A stretch of 64,000 nucleotides of DNA from Manganibacter manganicus (lineage in GTDB: Bacteria; Pseudomonadota; Alphaproteobacteria; Rhizobiales; Rhizobiaceae), in NCBI RefSeq assembly GCF_002075885.1, contig NZ_MDET01000003.1, forward strand, positions 88,862 through 152,861. Direction: 5' to 3'. Shown here in pieces: positions 8,749-18,710 of this stretch (position 1 is the stretch's first letter; each line of letters begins with the position of its first letter). The translations under genes were made by a program, and so were the position numbers. Below the pieces are notes generated by a model. It saw nothing but the letters and a program-made list of their open reading frames with translations. It had not been told where the DNA came from and did not search any database.

Positions 8749-8823
8749 GACGATCTCTCCCGAAAAGAAGCCAGCCATCGCAAATGAAGCCGACCATGGC
8801 AAGCAGGCATCGCGCTTGCACAC

Positions 8824-8850
8824 AAAAAGGGCGGTCATTGGCGACCGCCC
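8824..8850 (-). terminator. Rho-independent terminator downstream of trhO
   Basis: Eight perfect pairs (8829-8836 with 8843-8850, GGGCGGTC/GACCGCCC), a six-base loop, and on the minus strand a run of five T residues (8828-8824). It lies about 115 bases past the trhO stop and before the SDR gene, so the two are probably not one transcript. A smaller GC stem (8939-8944 with 8952-8957) sits closer to the trhO stop but lacks a T run on that strand. Confidence 0.8.
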
Positions 8851-8963
8851 CAATCTGGACCAGCCTGGGAGGAGGAAAGCCGATCCGACTATCTAAAATG
8901 ATGCGCGCACTCGGTTAACAAAAGGTCAACGTGCGCACGGCCGCTTGGTTCGCGGCCTTTTGC

Positions 8964-9899
8964 TCAATCTGCCTTGGCACCGATATGTGGCCCGCTTCCC
9001 CTCACCTGCGCCAATTCGACCTGCTTTTGGCGCTCACGATAACGGGCGCGGTCGGCATCGCTACGCGCCTCGAAGCAATGCGGGCATGAAACGCCCTCGA
9101 TAAAGTGCGGGGAAAGTCGTTCTTGCTTTGTGAGCGGCTGGCGGCACGCCCTGCATAACTGTGCCTCCCCCTCAGTTAATCCATGCGTGACGGAAACACG
9201 CTCATCGAAAACAAAGCATTCGCCTTGCCAAAGACTTTTTTCAGCCGGCACGTCCTCAAGATATTTCAATATCCCGCCTTTGAGATGAAACACGGCATTA
9301 AAGCCGGCGGCCTTGGCATAGGCTGTCGCCTTCTCGCAGCGTATGCCGCCGGTGCAGAACATCGCCAATTTCTTGTCTTTCAGCGCCGAACGGTTATCCT
9401 CAAGCCAAGCTGGAAAATCGCGAAAGCTCGCCGTTTCAGGATCGACCGCTCCCCGAAAAGTGCCGAGCGAAATCTCATAAGTATTGCGCGTATCGACGAC
9501 GACCGTCTCAGGATCGGAAATCAGCGCATTCCATTCGGTCGGCTCGACATAGGTGCCGACACTTCGGGTTGGATCGATGCCTTTCACACCCATGGTGACG
9601 ATTTCACGCTTCAGCCGCACCTTCATGCGATGGAATGGCATCGTGGTCGCACGGCTGAATTTTACTTCCAAGCCACTCAATTCGGGAATTGATTCCAGAT
9701 ATGCAATCAAATCGGCAATCGCCGCGTCGCTACCAGCTACGGTGCCGTTTATCCCCTCAGCGGCCAGAAGAAGCGTGCCCTTGATGCCGCGCTCATGGCA
9801 AAAGACGGCAAGAGGCGCACGCAACGCCTCAAAATTGTCTACGCGGGAGAAGCGGTAGAGAGCCGCGACCTGGAAGGATTGTTGTTGTTGGGTATTCAT
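8964..9899 (-). CDS. trhO: tRNA uridine(34) 5-hydroxylase TrhO, rhodanese family
   Basis: A 311-residue protein of the UPF0176/YceA family, which hydroxylates the wobble uridine of certain tRNAs in an oxygen-dependent way. It has an N-terminal alpha/beta domain (residues 1-110, with [14 protein letters not shown]), then a rhodanese domain with [18 protein letters not shown]. The active-site cysteine loop is [12 protein letters not shown]. The C-terminal tail has four cysteines in two pairs (CRAC, CPHC) suited to zinc. The start at 9899 gives a short glutamine run (MNTQQQQSF) before the first strand. Confidence 0.94.
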   Translation of the reverse strand: MNTQQQQSFQVAALYRFSRVDNFEALRAPLAVFCHERGIKGTLLLAAEGINGTVAGSDAAIADLIAYLESIPELSGLEVKFSRATTMPFHRMKVRLKREIVTMGVKGIDPTRSVGTYVEPTEWNALISDPETVVVDTRNTYEISLGTFRGAVDPETASFRDFPAWLEDNRSALKDKKLAMFCTGGIRCEKATAYAKAAGFNAVFHLKGGILKYLEDVPAEKSLWQGECFVFDERVSVTHGLTEGEAQLCRACRQPLTKQERLSPHFIEGVSCPHCFEARSDADRARYRERQKQVELAQVRGSGPHIGAKAD

Positions 9900-10078
9900 G
9901 CGCTTTCCGTAATGGTTAAAGGGCGTGGATACAAGAATTTGTCGGGTCGCAGCCGGACACAAGTTTTTATAATGTTTTCAGTGGCGTCCATGCGCGGCGC
10001 GGAAGGCCCATCCAAAAATTCATCCACGGCCCCAACGTGATAGGCGAGACTTCCTGGATACAGGAACGAGGCCCCAAA

Positions 10079-10954
10079 ATGTTCGATGACAACGTTATCC
10101 ATCAAATCTCCTCGGCAGCGCGCGCCGCCGGATTGGAACCGTCCTTGCTGCTCGCCATCGCCGATATCGAAAGCGCCGGCAATGTCTTTGCCCTTGTAAA
10201 TGGCCGTAAAGAACCGCTTATTCGCTTCGAGGGCCACTATTTCGACCGCCGCCTGAACGAGCAGGATCGGGCGCTTGCCCGCGCCAAAGGCCTGGCCTCG
10301 CCGGTCGCCGGCGCCATCGCCAACCCGCCTTCCCAACAACAACGCTGGCGAATGTTGGAACAGGCGGCGGCGATTGATGCAAAAGCGGCCTATGAATCCA
10401 CCTCCTGGGGGCTTGGACAGGTGATGGGCGCGCATTGGCAAATGTTGGGTTTTGTTGGAATCGAATCACTGGTGGCCGAAGCCCGCTCGGGCGCGCAAGG
10501 CCAAGCCCGGCTGATGGTGCTCTACATCGAAAAGACCGGCCTCGCCGACGCCTTGCGCGCGCACGACTGGGAAACCTTCGCGCGCGGCTATAACGGGCCG
10601 GGCTTCAGGCGCAACGATTACGACGCCAGGATCGCCGCCGCCTATCATTACTATGCGGACAGCGCGGCATCCGGCGGCACGCCCGCGCCGCGTGCTCCCC
10701 TGTTGCGGCGTGGCTCGAAAGGCGAAGCGGTGGCCGAACTCCAGCGGCGCCTTGCGACGTTGGGTTACGGCAGCGGCGCGGATGGCATGTATGGCCCGGC
10801 AACGGCCAAGATGGTGATGCGCTTCCAGACCGATCACGGGTTGGCCGCCGACGGCATTGCCGGGCCGCGAACCATGGACGCGCTGGAAAAGGCGCTTGCG
10901 CCGGGCGGCCTGCTCAAGCGGCTCTGGACAAGGCTTCGCGATTGGCTGAAATGA
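10079..10954 (+). CDS. N-acetylmuramidase-type lysozyme with C-terminal peptidoglycan-binding domain
   Basis: A 291-residue endolysin-like protein. Residues 1-185 match the N-acetylmuramidase (DUF3380) fold, with the catalytic-region IADIESAGNVFALVNG and the family motif IRFEGHYFDRRL. The segment SWGLGQVMGAHW and the closing FARGYNGPGFRRNDYDARIA also belong to this domain. Residues about 205-270 are a PG_binding_1 repeat (RGSKGEAVAELQRRLATLGY). It ends in a basic amphipathic tail (LLKRLWTRLRDWLK). There is no signal peptide, holin or spanin gene nearby. The ATG at 10079, with ACGAGG upstream, was chosen over a GTG 42 bases earlier. It may be a phage lysis gene kept by the host, or a cell-wall remodelling enzyme. 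Confidence 0.88.
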   Translation: MFDDNVIHQISSAARAAGLEPSLLLAIADIESAGNVFALVNGRKEPLIRFEGHYFDRRLNEQDRALARAKGLASPVAGAIANPPSQQQRWRMLEQAAAIDAKAAYESTSWGLGQVMGAHWQMLGFVGIESLVAEARSGAQGQARLMVLYIEKTGLADALRAHDWETFARGYNGPGFRRNDYDARIAAAYHYYADSAASGGTPAPRAPLLRRGSKGEAVAELQRRLATLGYGSGADGMYGPATAKMVMRFQTDHGLAADGIAGPRTMDALEKALAPGGLLKRLWTRLRDWLK

Positions 10955-11044
10955 TGATCGCGGCCGGCCACCGGCGCGGAATGGACTCGCCCTCCACCCT
11001 TTGTTAAATCGTTTGAATTCCGATCCGCCACCGAAAGACGAAAA

Positions 11045-11689
11045 ATGCCCAGCAAGACCGAAAAACTCCTTTCGCTGCTCAACGGCCAGCCGGTCATCCC
11101 GGTCCTCAAGATCAACGACCCGGCACATGCAGCGCCGCTGGCATACGCATTGGCGCGCGGCGGCCTGCCGGTCATCGAGATCACCCTGCGCACGCCCGGC
11201 GCGCTGGAAGCGATCCGGCGCGTGATCGCGGAGGTTGAAGAGGCGATCGTCGGCGCCGGCACCATCCTCAACGCCGCACAATTCGAGGAAGCGGCAAGCG
11301 CCGGCGCGAAATTCATCGTCAGCCCCGGCCTGACGAAAGAATTGCTGACCGCCGCGGACGCCAGCCCCGTGCCGCTGCTGCCGGGCGCGATCACGCCGGG
11401 CGAGATCATGACCGCGCGCGAGGCCGGGCTCGATTTCCTGAAATTCTTCCCCGCCGAACAGGCCGGCGGCGCCGCCTTCCTGAAGGCCCTCGCCTCTCCG
11501 ATTGCCGATGTGAAATTCTGCCCGACCGGCGGCGTGAGTTCCGGCAACGCCATGGATTACCTCAGCCTGCCCAATGTCGTGTGTGTCGGCGGCTCCTGGG
11601 TGGCGCCCGACGCGATGGTCAGGGAAGGCCGCTGGGATGAGATAGAGGCTCTTGCAAGGCAGGCGAGCGAACTAGTGGAGCGAATTTGA
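11045..11689 (+). CDS. eda: 2-dehydro-3-deoxy-phosphogluconate aldolase (KDPG aldolase)
   Basis: A 214-residue class I aldolase that splits 2-keto-3-deoxy-6-phosphogluconate to pyruvate and glyceraldehyde 3-phosphate, the last step of the Entner-Doudoroff pathway. It has the catalytic glutamate in VIEITLRTPGALEAI, GAGTIL, the SPGLTKELL strand and the Schiff-base lysine in DFLKFFPAEQAGG. The phosphate-binding CPTGGVSSGNAMDYL follows. The length is typical. It stands alone on the plus strand, 90 bases after the muramidase gene; no edd gene is in the window. Some members also act on related keto-acids, so the exact substrate is inferred. Confidence 0.93.
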   Translation: MPSKTEKLLSLLNGQPVIPVLKINDPAHAAPLAYALARGGLPVIEITLRTPGALEAIRRVIAEVEEAIVGAGTILNAAQFEEAASAGAKFIVSPGLTKELLTAADASPVPLLPGAITPGEIMTAREAGLDFLKFFPAEQAGGAAFLKALASPIADVKFCPTGGVSSGNAMDYLSLPNVVCVGGSWVAPDAMVREGRWDEIEALARQASELVERI

Positions 11690-11874
11690 CATTTGAGTCC
11701 CGGTTTGCATCGAGCGTCGTTTCAAATATCAAATTCAAAGCTCCATTAGAATCATATACTTGCTTGGTGGTTTTATGATTCAGACATTTGCCTGAGCGCC
11801 TTGCATGAGACGGATGCAAATGCCTGAATCAAACCACCAGGCAGGCGCTGGACCGCCCGGCCGGCGGGTGGATT

Positions 11875-12306
11875 TCAGGAATAGGTGATCGCAGCGGCGA
11901 CCACCCCGGCAAGCGCCAGCAGCACGCCGGACAGGAACCATTTGAGCGTGACCCGATAAACCGGCACATTGTCGTCTTCCACCTGCAGCGAGCGCCACAG
12001 CGCGACAGACAGGCAGACTGCCGACAGGAAAATGGGCACCGTGGCGAGGAATGTCGGCAGCGTCCACTCGCCGGAAGCTTCCAGCCCCCAGAAACGCAGG
12101 AAATAAAGCGAAAAGCCCAGCATCACCGTTATGGCGGTAATCACGCCCTGACGGTAGCCGTTCGGAAGCGGCCGGTGGTTTTCCGCTGCTTCCGCAAATG
12201 GCGCTTCACTTGTTGGCTCGTCACCGTCCATGCGACCGCGCTCTTCAAATGCCCTGGCTATTCGGTCTGCCGAGGCCAATCGTCGAACAAAAAGGCTCCG
12301 CTGCAT
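11875..12306 (-). CDS. hypothetical membrane protein with three hydrophobic segments
   Basis: A 143-residue protein, or 118 residues if it starts at the second Met (12231). It has an acidic hydrophilic N-terminus (to about residue 50) and then three membrane-length hydrophobic stretches: ITAITVMLGFSLYFLRFWGL, FLATVPIFLSAVCLSVALW and FLSGVLLALAGVVAAAITY. I do not recognise the family. Codon use matches the neighbouring core genes rather than the AT-rich gene beyond it, and no frameshift is seen. It lies between the KDPG aldolase and AIPR genes with no shared operon; the function is unknown. Confidence 0.6.
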   Translation of the reverse strand: MQRSLFVRRLASADRIARAFEERGRMDGDEPTSEAPFAEAAENHRPLPNGYRQGVITAITVMLGFSLYFLRFWGLEASGEWTLPTFLATVPIFLSAVCLSVALWRSLQVEDDNVPVYRVTLKWFLSGVLLALAGVVAAAITYS

Positions 12307-12709
12307 AGCCTAAAGCATTTTTCAGGCAGACGGAATCGTCTGGCGTCGCACTAATGCGGCTAAGGAAATCAAGCGAGTGCAGCGGGAACCACACTCGTCA
12401 GAACGCCCGCTGCTCTTATCCCGATAACCGTCCCCACTTTCGGGCGGCATGCTTTGGCTGTTGGCCGAAAACGGGTGGAAAGCAGAATGGCGGCTTCCGG
12501 ATGTGTATGCCGTAAGTCTGCCATTCACCCAGCCAACGAGCTTCAGGAATTTTGCGCCAATTGCGGACATTTGGGTTAGATGCAGCACGGCTCCGCAACC
12601 GATAAAACAAGAGTGTCTCTAACGCACCCTTATAAGCCCGCAGATTCAATTACTATCGGTACCACAATGTACAATTATAATGCTGAATATACATCAATTA
12701 CAATATATT
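12307..12709. other. intergenic stretch at the boundary of the AT-rich gene, with one hairpin element
   Basis: No believable gene is seen in these 400 bases. Near the left end a hairpin (12327-12332 CAGACG with 12337-12342 CGTCTG, loop GAAT) lies in a context like the intergenic palindromes common in Rhizobiales. From about 12600 the base composition shifts clearly to AT-rich, continuing into the AIPR gene, which marks the downstream edge of the probable insertion. Two short open frames here have no protein-like features. Confidence 0.55.
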
Positions 12710-14380
12710 TTATTTTGGCGAAATTAATGACTCGATCTTGGTTCTAGTACCATAGTCTTTGAAAAATCTATTGAAAGAGAAAGTTTCATTCATATTGCTC
12801 TTCACACATGATCGAACAGCCTCAATAGCCTCGTCAATCCGAGAGAGAGCATCATGTGAAAATTCATCTATGCCATCCCGATCGCAGATGCGGCGAACCG
12901 CAAAAAGAACGTGATAGGCACCATCAATAATGAACAGGTCTTCTTGGTCTACCTTCTCGTCCCTTCTCAGGCGGCGCTGCACGTCCTTCTTGAAAGCATC
13001 GATCTTTTTCAAAACCGCCAGCGGGATGAGCAGGTTTTCGGGCAAGAGGTCATCTGAGAAAACTGTCTCAAACAAGTCGCCAAAGACACGACCGCGATCT
13101 TTTTTCGCTACCTCTGGCATATCAAGGGCGTAAGCTAAATAAGCTTGGCCAGCCGTTTGAGCGTCGACTCGCTTTTCGCGTGGCTGGTCTGCAAACTGGC
13201 CCGTTTTCCGTTCATAAAAATAGCCTTTGGCAGCCAATGCCTCTTCAATTTTGCGCTGTACAAGAGAGTTCGCACGTAGATCACGGCTTTTAATTGGAGT
13301 TTGGCTATTCGTTGTCTCCGAAACCTTGTGCCCAACGGATTGCTCTTTCGCTTCAATTATTCTTACCAGTAATAAAACATCAGCCACTCGCTCAAGATCG
13401 CGCGCAGATGCTTCGAACAGCGCATTCGAAGTTTGACCTCCATTCACTATTTGCACGTCTTTCAACGAAACTACCGGAGCTCGAGCGCCCTTTGCATATG
13501 AGAACGATGAACACGTTATAGTGAGGCCATTGTTTAGATACCAAAACAGGTGCCGATCTTCAGATAGTGCCGTTGAAATTATCTCTTTATTAATATTATT
13601 GCGATTGGAAAGATAAACGCGAACATTCTCATCAAATATCGGCCTATAAACGGAGTCCTTATCATCTGGGTCAGAAATTAGTTTTACCAGCTCAGCCGTG
13701 TCGATTGTGCAAATCAGAGCTCGAACATTTCCGTCAGTTCTATCGTAGTAGTCTTTATCAATAATACGGATATCTCGATCAATCTTCGGGCGTTTTATCG
13801 AAAGAAAAAGATTTATGATTTCATCTAGGCCGTAGTGATTTTCGCCCACGCCATTCCACTTTTCAATGGCTTTCCGGAGCCGATTGCGCTCATCTGGCAC
13901 CATCGGCAGCGTATTCGAACAAAAATGAACTTCAATGGCAGGATTTTTCTTGGCGAGACTCTGCCAAGCTTCCTTTACTTTCTCGAAAAGTATAGGATTG
14001 CAATTATTCTGCGATATATCTTTATCTAGTAAATCATTCAAAAATGAAAGTATTTTATCAATTTCGTTAGATGGAAAATTAGATTTTGATTTTATAAAGT
14101 CTTCAGTAAATTTTAATTGAAATACATGTATCGTGTTTTTACCATCACGATCATCAATAAATAAAGCGTCAACTCCTCGGTCTTGGCCGCCATCTGTTAT
14201 CGAGTCGTATGCTTCCTCTTCAGTTATATCTAAAATTGACGCAACCATGAGAGGCATGAATGCTTTACTGGCGGTGTCGATGCCGAGCTCTGCGTCGATC
14301 CACTCATTAACCTTATGAGTCACCGTGCTAAAATCTATCAGTGTTGCCATTGCCGTCCCGCTAATTTCTTCATTGCTCAC
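12710..14380 (-). CDS. AIPR family protein (abortive infection / phage resistance), PD-(D/E)xK-like N-terminus
   Basis: A 556-residue protein of the AIPR family (Pfam AIPR, defined on abortive phage-resistance proteins). Residues about 60-92 look like a restriction-endonuclease-like core: GGQDRGVDALFIDD followed by IHVFQLKF, giving Asp71 and the Gln88-x-Lys90 pair. The AIPR signature is in the second half, with FWYLNNGLTITC and the very conserved IVNGGQTSNALFEA, then TTNSQTPIKSRDLRAN. The start at 14380 has a perfect AAGGAGGT site. The gene is visibly AT-rich with rare-type codons against its GC-rich surroundings, so transfer is likely. No methylase, helicase or integrase neighbour is present, so it seems to be a single-gene system. 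The biochemical activity is inferred. Confidence 0.88.
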   Translation of the reverse strand: MSNEEISGTAMATLIDFSTVTHKVNEWIDAELGIDTASKAFMPLMVASILDITEEEAYDSITDGGQDRGVDALFIDDRDGKNTIHVFQLKFTEDFIKSKSNFPSNEIDKILSFLNDLLDKDISQNNCNPILFEKVKEAWQSLAKKNPAIEVHFCSNTLPMVPDERNRLRKAIEKWNGVGENHYGLDEIINLFLSIKRPKIDRDIRIIDKDYYDRTDGNVRALICTIDTAELVKLISDPDDKDSVYRPIFDENVRVYLSNRNNINKEIISTALSEDRHLFWYLNNGLTITCSSFSYAKGARAPVVSLKDVQIVNGGQTSNALFEASARDLERVADVLLLVRIIEAKEQSVGHKVSETTNSQTPIKSRDLRANSLVQRKIEEALAAKGYFYERKTGQFADQPREKRVDAQTAGQAYLAYALDMPEVAKKDRGRVFGDLFETVFSDDLLPENLLIPLAVLKKIDAFKKDVQRRLRRDEKVDQEDLFIIDGAYHVLFAVRRICDRDGIDEFSHDALSRIDEAIEAVRSCVKSNMNETFSFNRFFKDYGTRTKIESLISPK

Positions 14381-14591
14381 CTACCTCCTTGCAGGTTGTG
14401 CCGCAAGATGAGGCAAGTCCCTATGCCAAGTAGGTACCACGTTTATATGAAGTATGCTCGAACGGCAGCTTTCTTGTCACGGTTGCCACAAACTTGCCCG
14501 TCTCCAATCAACGTTCGAAAGCACTGGAACGCCAGCAGCCGCGAAACTCCCAATCAAGCGACAATTTGCGATCCGAATTCTGTGGTGGATA

Positions 14592-14939
14592 TCAGGGATT
14601 GTACGGGGCGAGGTTGCGCAGAGGCACCCAGCCCTCATCGCCTGCTGCAGAGCGACACCAGGCCCAACCATGTGTTTCTTCGACAACGATCAGGATTTCG
14701 TTCCTGGCGCAGGTCAGTTCTGCGGCCGAATAATCTCGATTGGCGTGCCAACGCCCGCCTCTGTTTTCCACGATGGCGTCAGGCACCCACCCAACTTTGC
14801 CGTCCAGCCCTTCGGCCCAAAGCCATGTATGGCCATCCCATTCGTCGGCTTTCTCCGTCAGAATGACAGGATCACCGGCATTCACGCTGACCGGATCGGC
14901 ATAGGAGGCGGAATGGCCTTCAATGACAATCACCTGCAT
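14592..14939 (-). CDS. small protein with two SH3-like repeats
   Basis: A 115-residue cytosolic protein (no signal peptide) made of two bacterial SH3-like repeats. The first spans residues about 20-57 (GDPVILTEKADEWDG and GKVGWVPDAIV), the second about 75-112 (ARNEILIVVEETHGW and GDEGWVPLRNL). Each repeat ends in the GWVP motif typical of this fold. Such variant-SH3 proteins are widespread and poorly characterised; binding to a peptide or ligand is assumed. The ATG at 14939 is preferred because AAAGG lies upstream; a start 13 codons earlier is possible. Its composition is normal for the genome, so it marks the upstream flank of the AT-rich AIPR gene, not part of it. Confidence 0.75.
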   Translation of the reverse strand: MQVIVIEGHSASYADPVSVNAGDPVILTEKADEWDGHTWLWAEGLDGKVGWVPDAIVENRGGRWHANRDYSAAELTCARNEILIVVEETHGWAWCRSAAGDEGWVPLRNLAPYNP

Positions 14940-15047
14940 GATCGCCTTTCCCGTCGCAAATTGCCAAACCGGCAACAACAGGCACCGCTTTCCGCGGCAA
15001 AACCGTAGCCAGGAACCAGCTATCTTTTTGCCGGGGAACGCACTCGC

Positions 15048-16940
15048 CTACTTGAAATGCGCCACCGAGAGGAATTTCACCGCTGAGCCGGTGAAGCGGC
15101 TGGAGTTGGCCACCTCGGCGTTCGGCTCGAAGCCGACCGTATAGACCTCTCTCGGCGGCGTGCGCACGAGGTTATACGCGAAACGCGGCGCCGTGGTGGA
15201 ACCCTTGATCGTCGCCACATAGTCGGTGCTGTGCAAGGCCCAGCGCGCAACCTGCGGCGCCGCCGCCACGACGACCGCCCTGGCTTCCGGCCTGGCATCC
15301 GCCGCGCTTGCCCGCGCTTCCTTCGGCGTCGTCTTTGCCGACCCGGCAATGGCGGCCGAGTGACTGTCTGCGGAAGGCCGTTCGATGGATGCGAGTTTCG
15401 GCGACGCGGCGTCGATCCCCGACGGATCGCTGAAGACGGAGCGTTTGGCCGAAAGCGACGCGACGCCGGCTTGTTCCGCCGAGGCCTTTTCCAGAAGAGC
15501 CTTCACCTCGTCGGTGCCCGCTCTGTCGGATGCCCGGTTATCGGGCCGCGCGGATGGCAATGCGGAAAAAACGCCGCCGGTGAGCGAAGCCTGCTTCGGC
15601 GCTTCGGCCAGCGCCATCAAGACCGGCTTTTCAGATTGGGAGGCGACGGCCTGCGCCTCGTCGGGCCGCCAGCTTGGCAGCGGAGCCGGGCGCGCCTCGC
15701 TCGTTTCGGCATTTTCGAGCGCCTGTAGCGTGCTGGCGTCGGTCATGCCAAACGGAATGTCCTGTGGGGCGACCGGCGCGGCAGATGCAACCTGCACGGA
15801 AGCGGTCTTGATCGTTTCAGGCGCATTGGCATCGGCCATGCCGAAGGGGATATTTTCGGGTGTTTCGACACCGGTCTCGGCTTTCGGCCGCGGTGCGAAG
15901 CCCGGCAGCGGAATGTCGCCCGCCGGCAGCGCGGCGATGATGGTTTCGGGCGTGTCCTGTTCCGGCTGCGGAATCTCGACGCGGTTGGCATCCTGCGGCG
16001 CGACGATTGCGATGCGCGTCTCGCTCTTGGCCGGTTCCGGTTTGCTCGCCTTGGCTTTCGCCTTCGGCGCGGGTGCGGAAGCGACATCGGCATTGTCGTC
16101 CGCCTCGTCTTCGCCGCCGCCGAACAGGGCGGCCAACAGGCCATGCGACTTGCTGCTCGACCCGCCGGCGCTGGCCAGCGCAATCGCCGGCTCGCCATTG
16201 GCCTTGCGCGATTTATAGGCGGCGAGCGCCTGCTGATAGCCGGGCAACGGCTTGCCGTCGGACGGCACATGCAGCGTCTTGCCATTGGGGAACACGCGCA
16301 CCAGTTCCTTGCGGCTGATGCCCGGCCAGTGGCGCACATTGCCGACGTCCATGTGAACGAAGGGCGAGCCGGAGGTCGGGTAATAACCGACGCCGCCGCC
16401 CTGCATTTTCAGGCCGATATCGCGCAGTTTCTTGAGCGGCACGCCGGGGATGTAGAAATCCATCGCCTTGCCGAGCACATGCTGGCTTTTCTTGGCCACG
16501 CCTCTGGAGCGGCTGCGCAGCATGGAATTGGTCTCGGGCGCGCGATAGCCGCAAATGATATTGATGTAGCCGGTGGCGCCGCTGGCCTTGTAGGCTTCCC
16601 ACACCAGGTCCAGCAGCCGCGGGTCCGTCCTGACGGATTCGTTGCGGCGCCAGTCGCGCAGGATATGGTCGATCTTCTTCAGCCCGGCCTTGTCGTAGCG
16701 GCCGTTGCGCTTGTAGACGATCTCCGCCTTTTCGTGCGTGTGCAGATGATAGAGCTTCAGCGAGCGGACTTCGGCCTTGGCGACGGCCATGCTGGCGGCG
16801 AGAAACCCTATCGCGGCCAGGGCCGCCATCGGCCATCTGGGCCAGAGGTTCCGTTTAGAGGTCCGCCCGTTCTTGTGTCGTTCGATTCTGTTCAAATCAA
16901 ATGGCCCTGCAGGCTGCCGTTTGTCCCCGGATTTGCCCAA
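15048..16940 (-). CDS. DUF882 family M15-like peptidase with long disordered C-terminal tail
   Basis: Up to 630 residues. Residues about 38-56 form a signal or anchor segment (MAALAAIGFLAASMAVAKA). Residues about 58-235 are the DUF882/YcbK domain, with the zinc ligands in SQHVLGKAMDFYIPG (SxHxxGxAxD) and the final HMDVG, as in D,D-carboxypeptidase-like M15 enzymes. A role in trimming cell-wall cross-links in the periplasm is inferred. The remaining 390 residues are low-complexity, rich in Ala, Pro and Glu, with a twice-repeated IPFGM(A/T)DA motif, and end in a short ordered block. The start is uncertain: a TTG at 16940 opens the frame without a clear ribosome site, and the Met at 16829 is an alternative. 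Confidence 0.85.
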   Translation of the reverse strand: MGKSGDKRQPAGPFDLNRIERHKNGRTSKRNLWPRWPMAALAAIGFLAASMAVAKAEVRSLKLYHLHTHEKAEIVYKRNGRYDKAGLKKIDHILRDWRRNESVRTDPRLLDLVWEAYKASGATGYINIICGYRAPETNSMLRSRSRGVAKKSQHVLGKAMDFYIPGVPLKKLRDIGLKMQGGGVGYYPTSGSPFVHMDVGNVRHWPGISRKELVRVFPNGKTLHVPSDGKPLPGYQQALAAYKSRKANGEPAIALASAGGSSSKSHGLLAALFGGGEDEADDNADVASAPAPKAKAKASKPEPAKSETRIAIVAPQDANRVEIPQPEQDTPETIIAALPAGDIPLPGFAPRPKAETGVETPENIPFGMADANAPETIKTASVQVASAAPVAPQDIPFGMTDASTLQALENAETSEARPAPLPSWRPDEAQAVASQSEKPVLMALAEAPKQASLTGGVFSALPSARPDNRASDRAGTDEVKALLEKASAEQAGVASLSAKRSVFSDPSGIDAASPKLASIERPSADSHSAAIAGSAKTTPKEARASAADARPEARAVVVAAAPQVARWALHSTDYVATIKGSTTAPRFAYNLVRTPPREVYTVGFEPNAEVANSSRFTGSAVKFLSVAHFK

Positions 16941-17088
16941 ACGGATGTGATCAATCTACATCCGACTATCGATCCTAATGGTTAATCCCACCTTATTGAA
17001 GTTGAATTACGGTAACATGGTGGCAACTTCCCGGCAAAAAATTGCCCCGCCCATCGTGGTAAATGATCGGTTTAGGCGCCCGGGGCGC

Positions 17089-18576
<1,488 letters not shown>

Positions 18577-18651
18577 GTGTGCCCGAAACGACGTTCCGCC
18601 TGTTTTGCCCTATGGATCATCTTGGCACAGGATTCTAAACAAGCTTTCAAA

Positions 18652-18690
18652 AAAGCCGGTGAACGAAATCCATAGGATTTGACCGGCTTT
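18652..18690. promoter_or_regulatory. nested inverted repeat between the sigma-54 regulator and the peptidase gene
   Basis: Outer arms AAAGCCGGT (18652-18660) and ACCGGCTTT (18682-18690) are perfect; inside them AAATCC (18666-18671) and GGATTT (18675-18680) pair around a three-base loop. It ends 20 bases before the peptidase ATG, just ahead of its GGAAAGG ribosome site. As RNA it would be a long hairpin in the peptidase leader; as DNA it is a two-fold symmetric site suited to a dimeric regulator. Which of these applies cannot be told from sequence. Confidence 0.6.
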
Positions 18691-18710
18691 CGCTCGGAAA
18701 GGACATTGCA

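Noticed and set aside
12322..12649. Two short minus-strand open frames between the membrane protein and AIPR genes
   Set aside because: They overlap each other in different frames, lack ribosome sites and have no recognisable domain; treated as noncoding boundary.
15385..16985. Long plus-strand open frames over the DUF882 gene
   Set aside because: Composition mirrors the repeat-rich Ala/Pro tail on the other strand; no motif or start signal.
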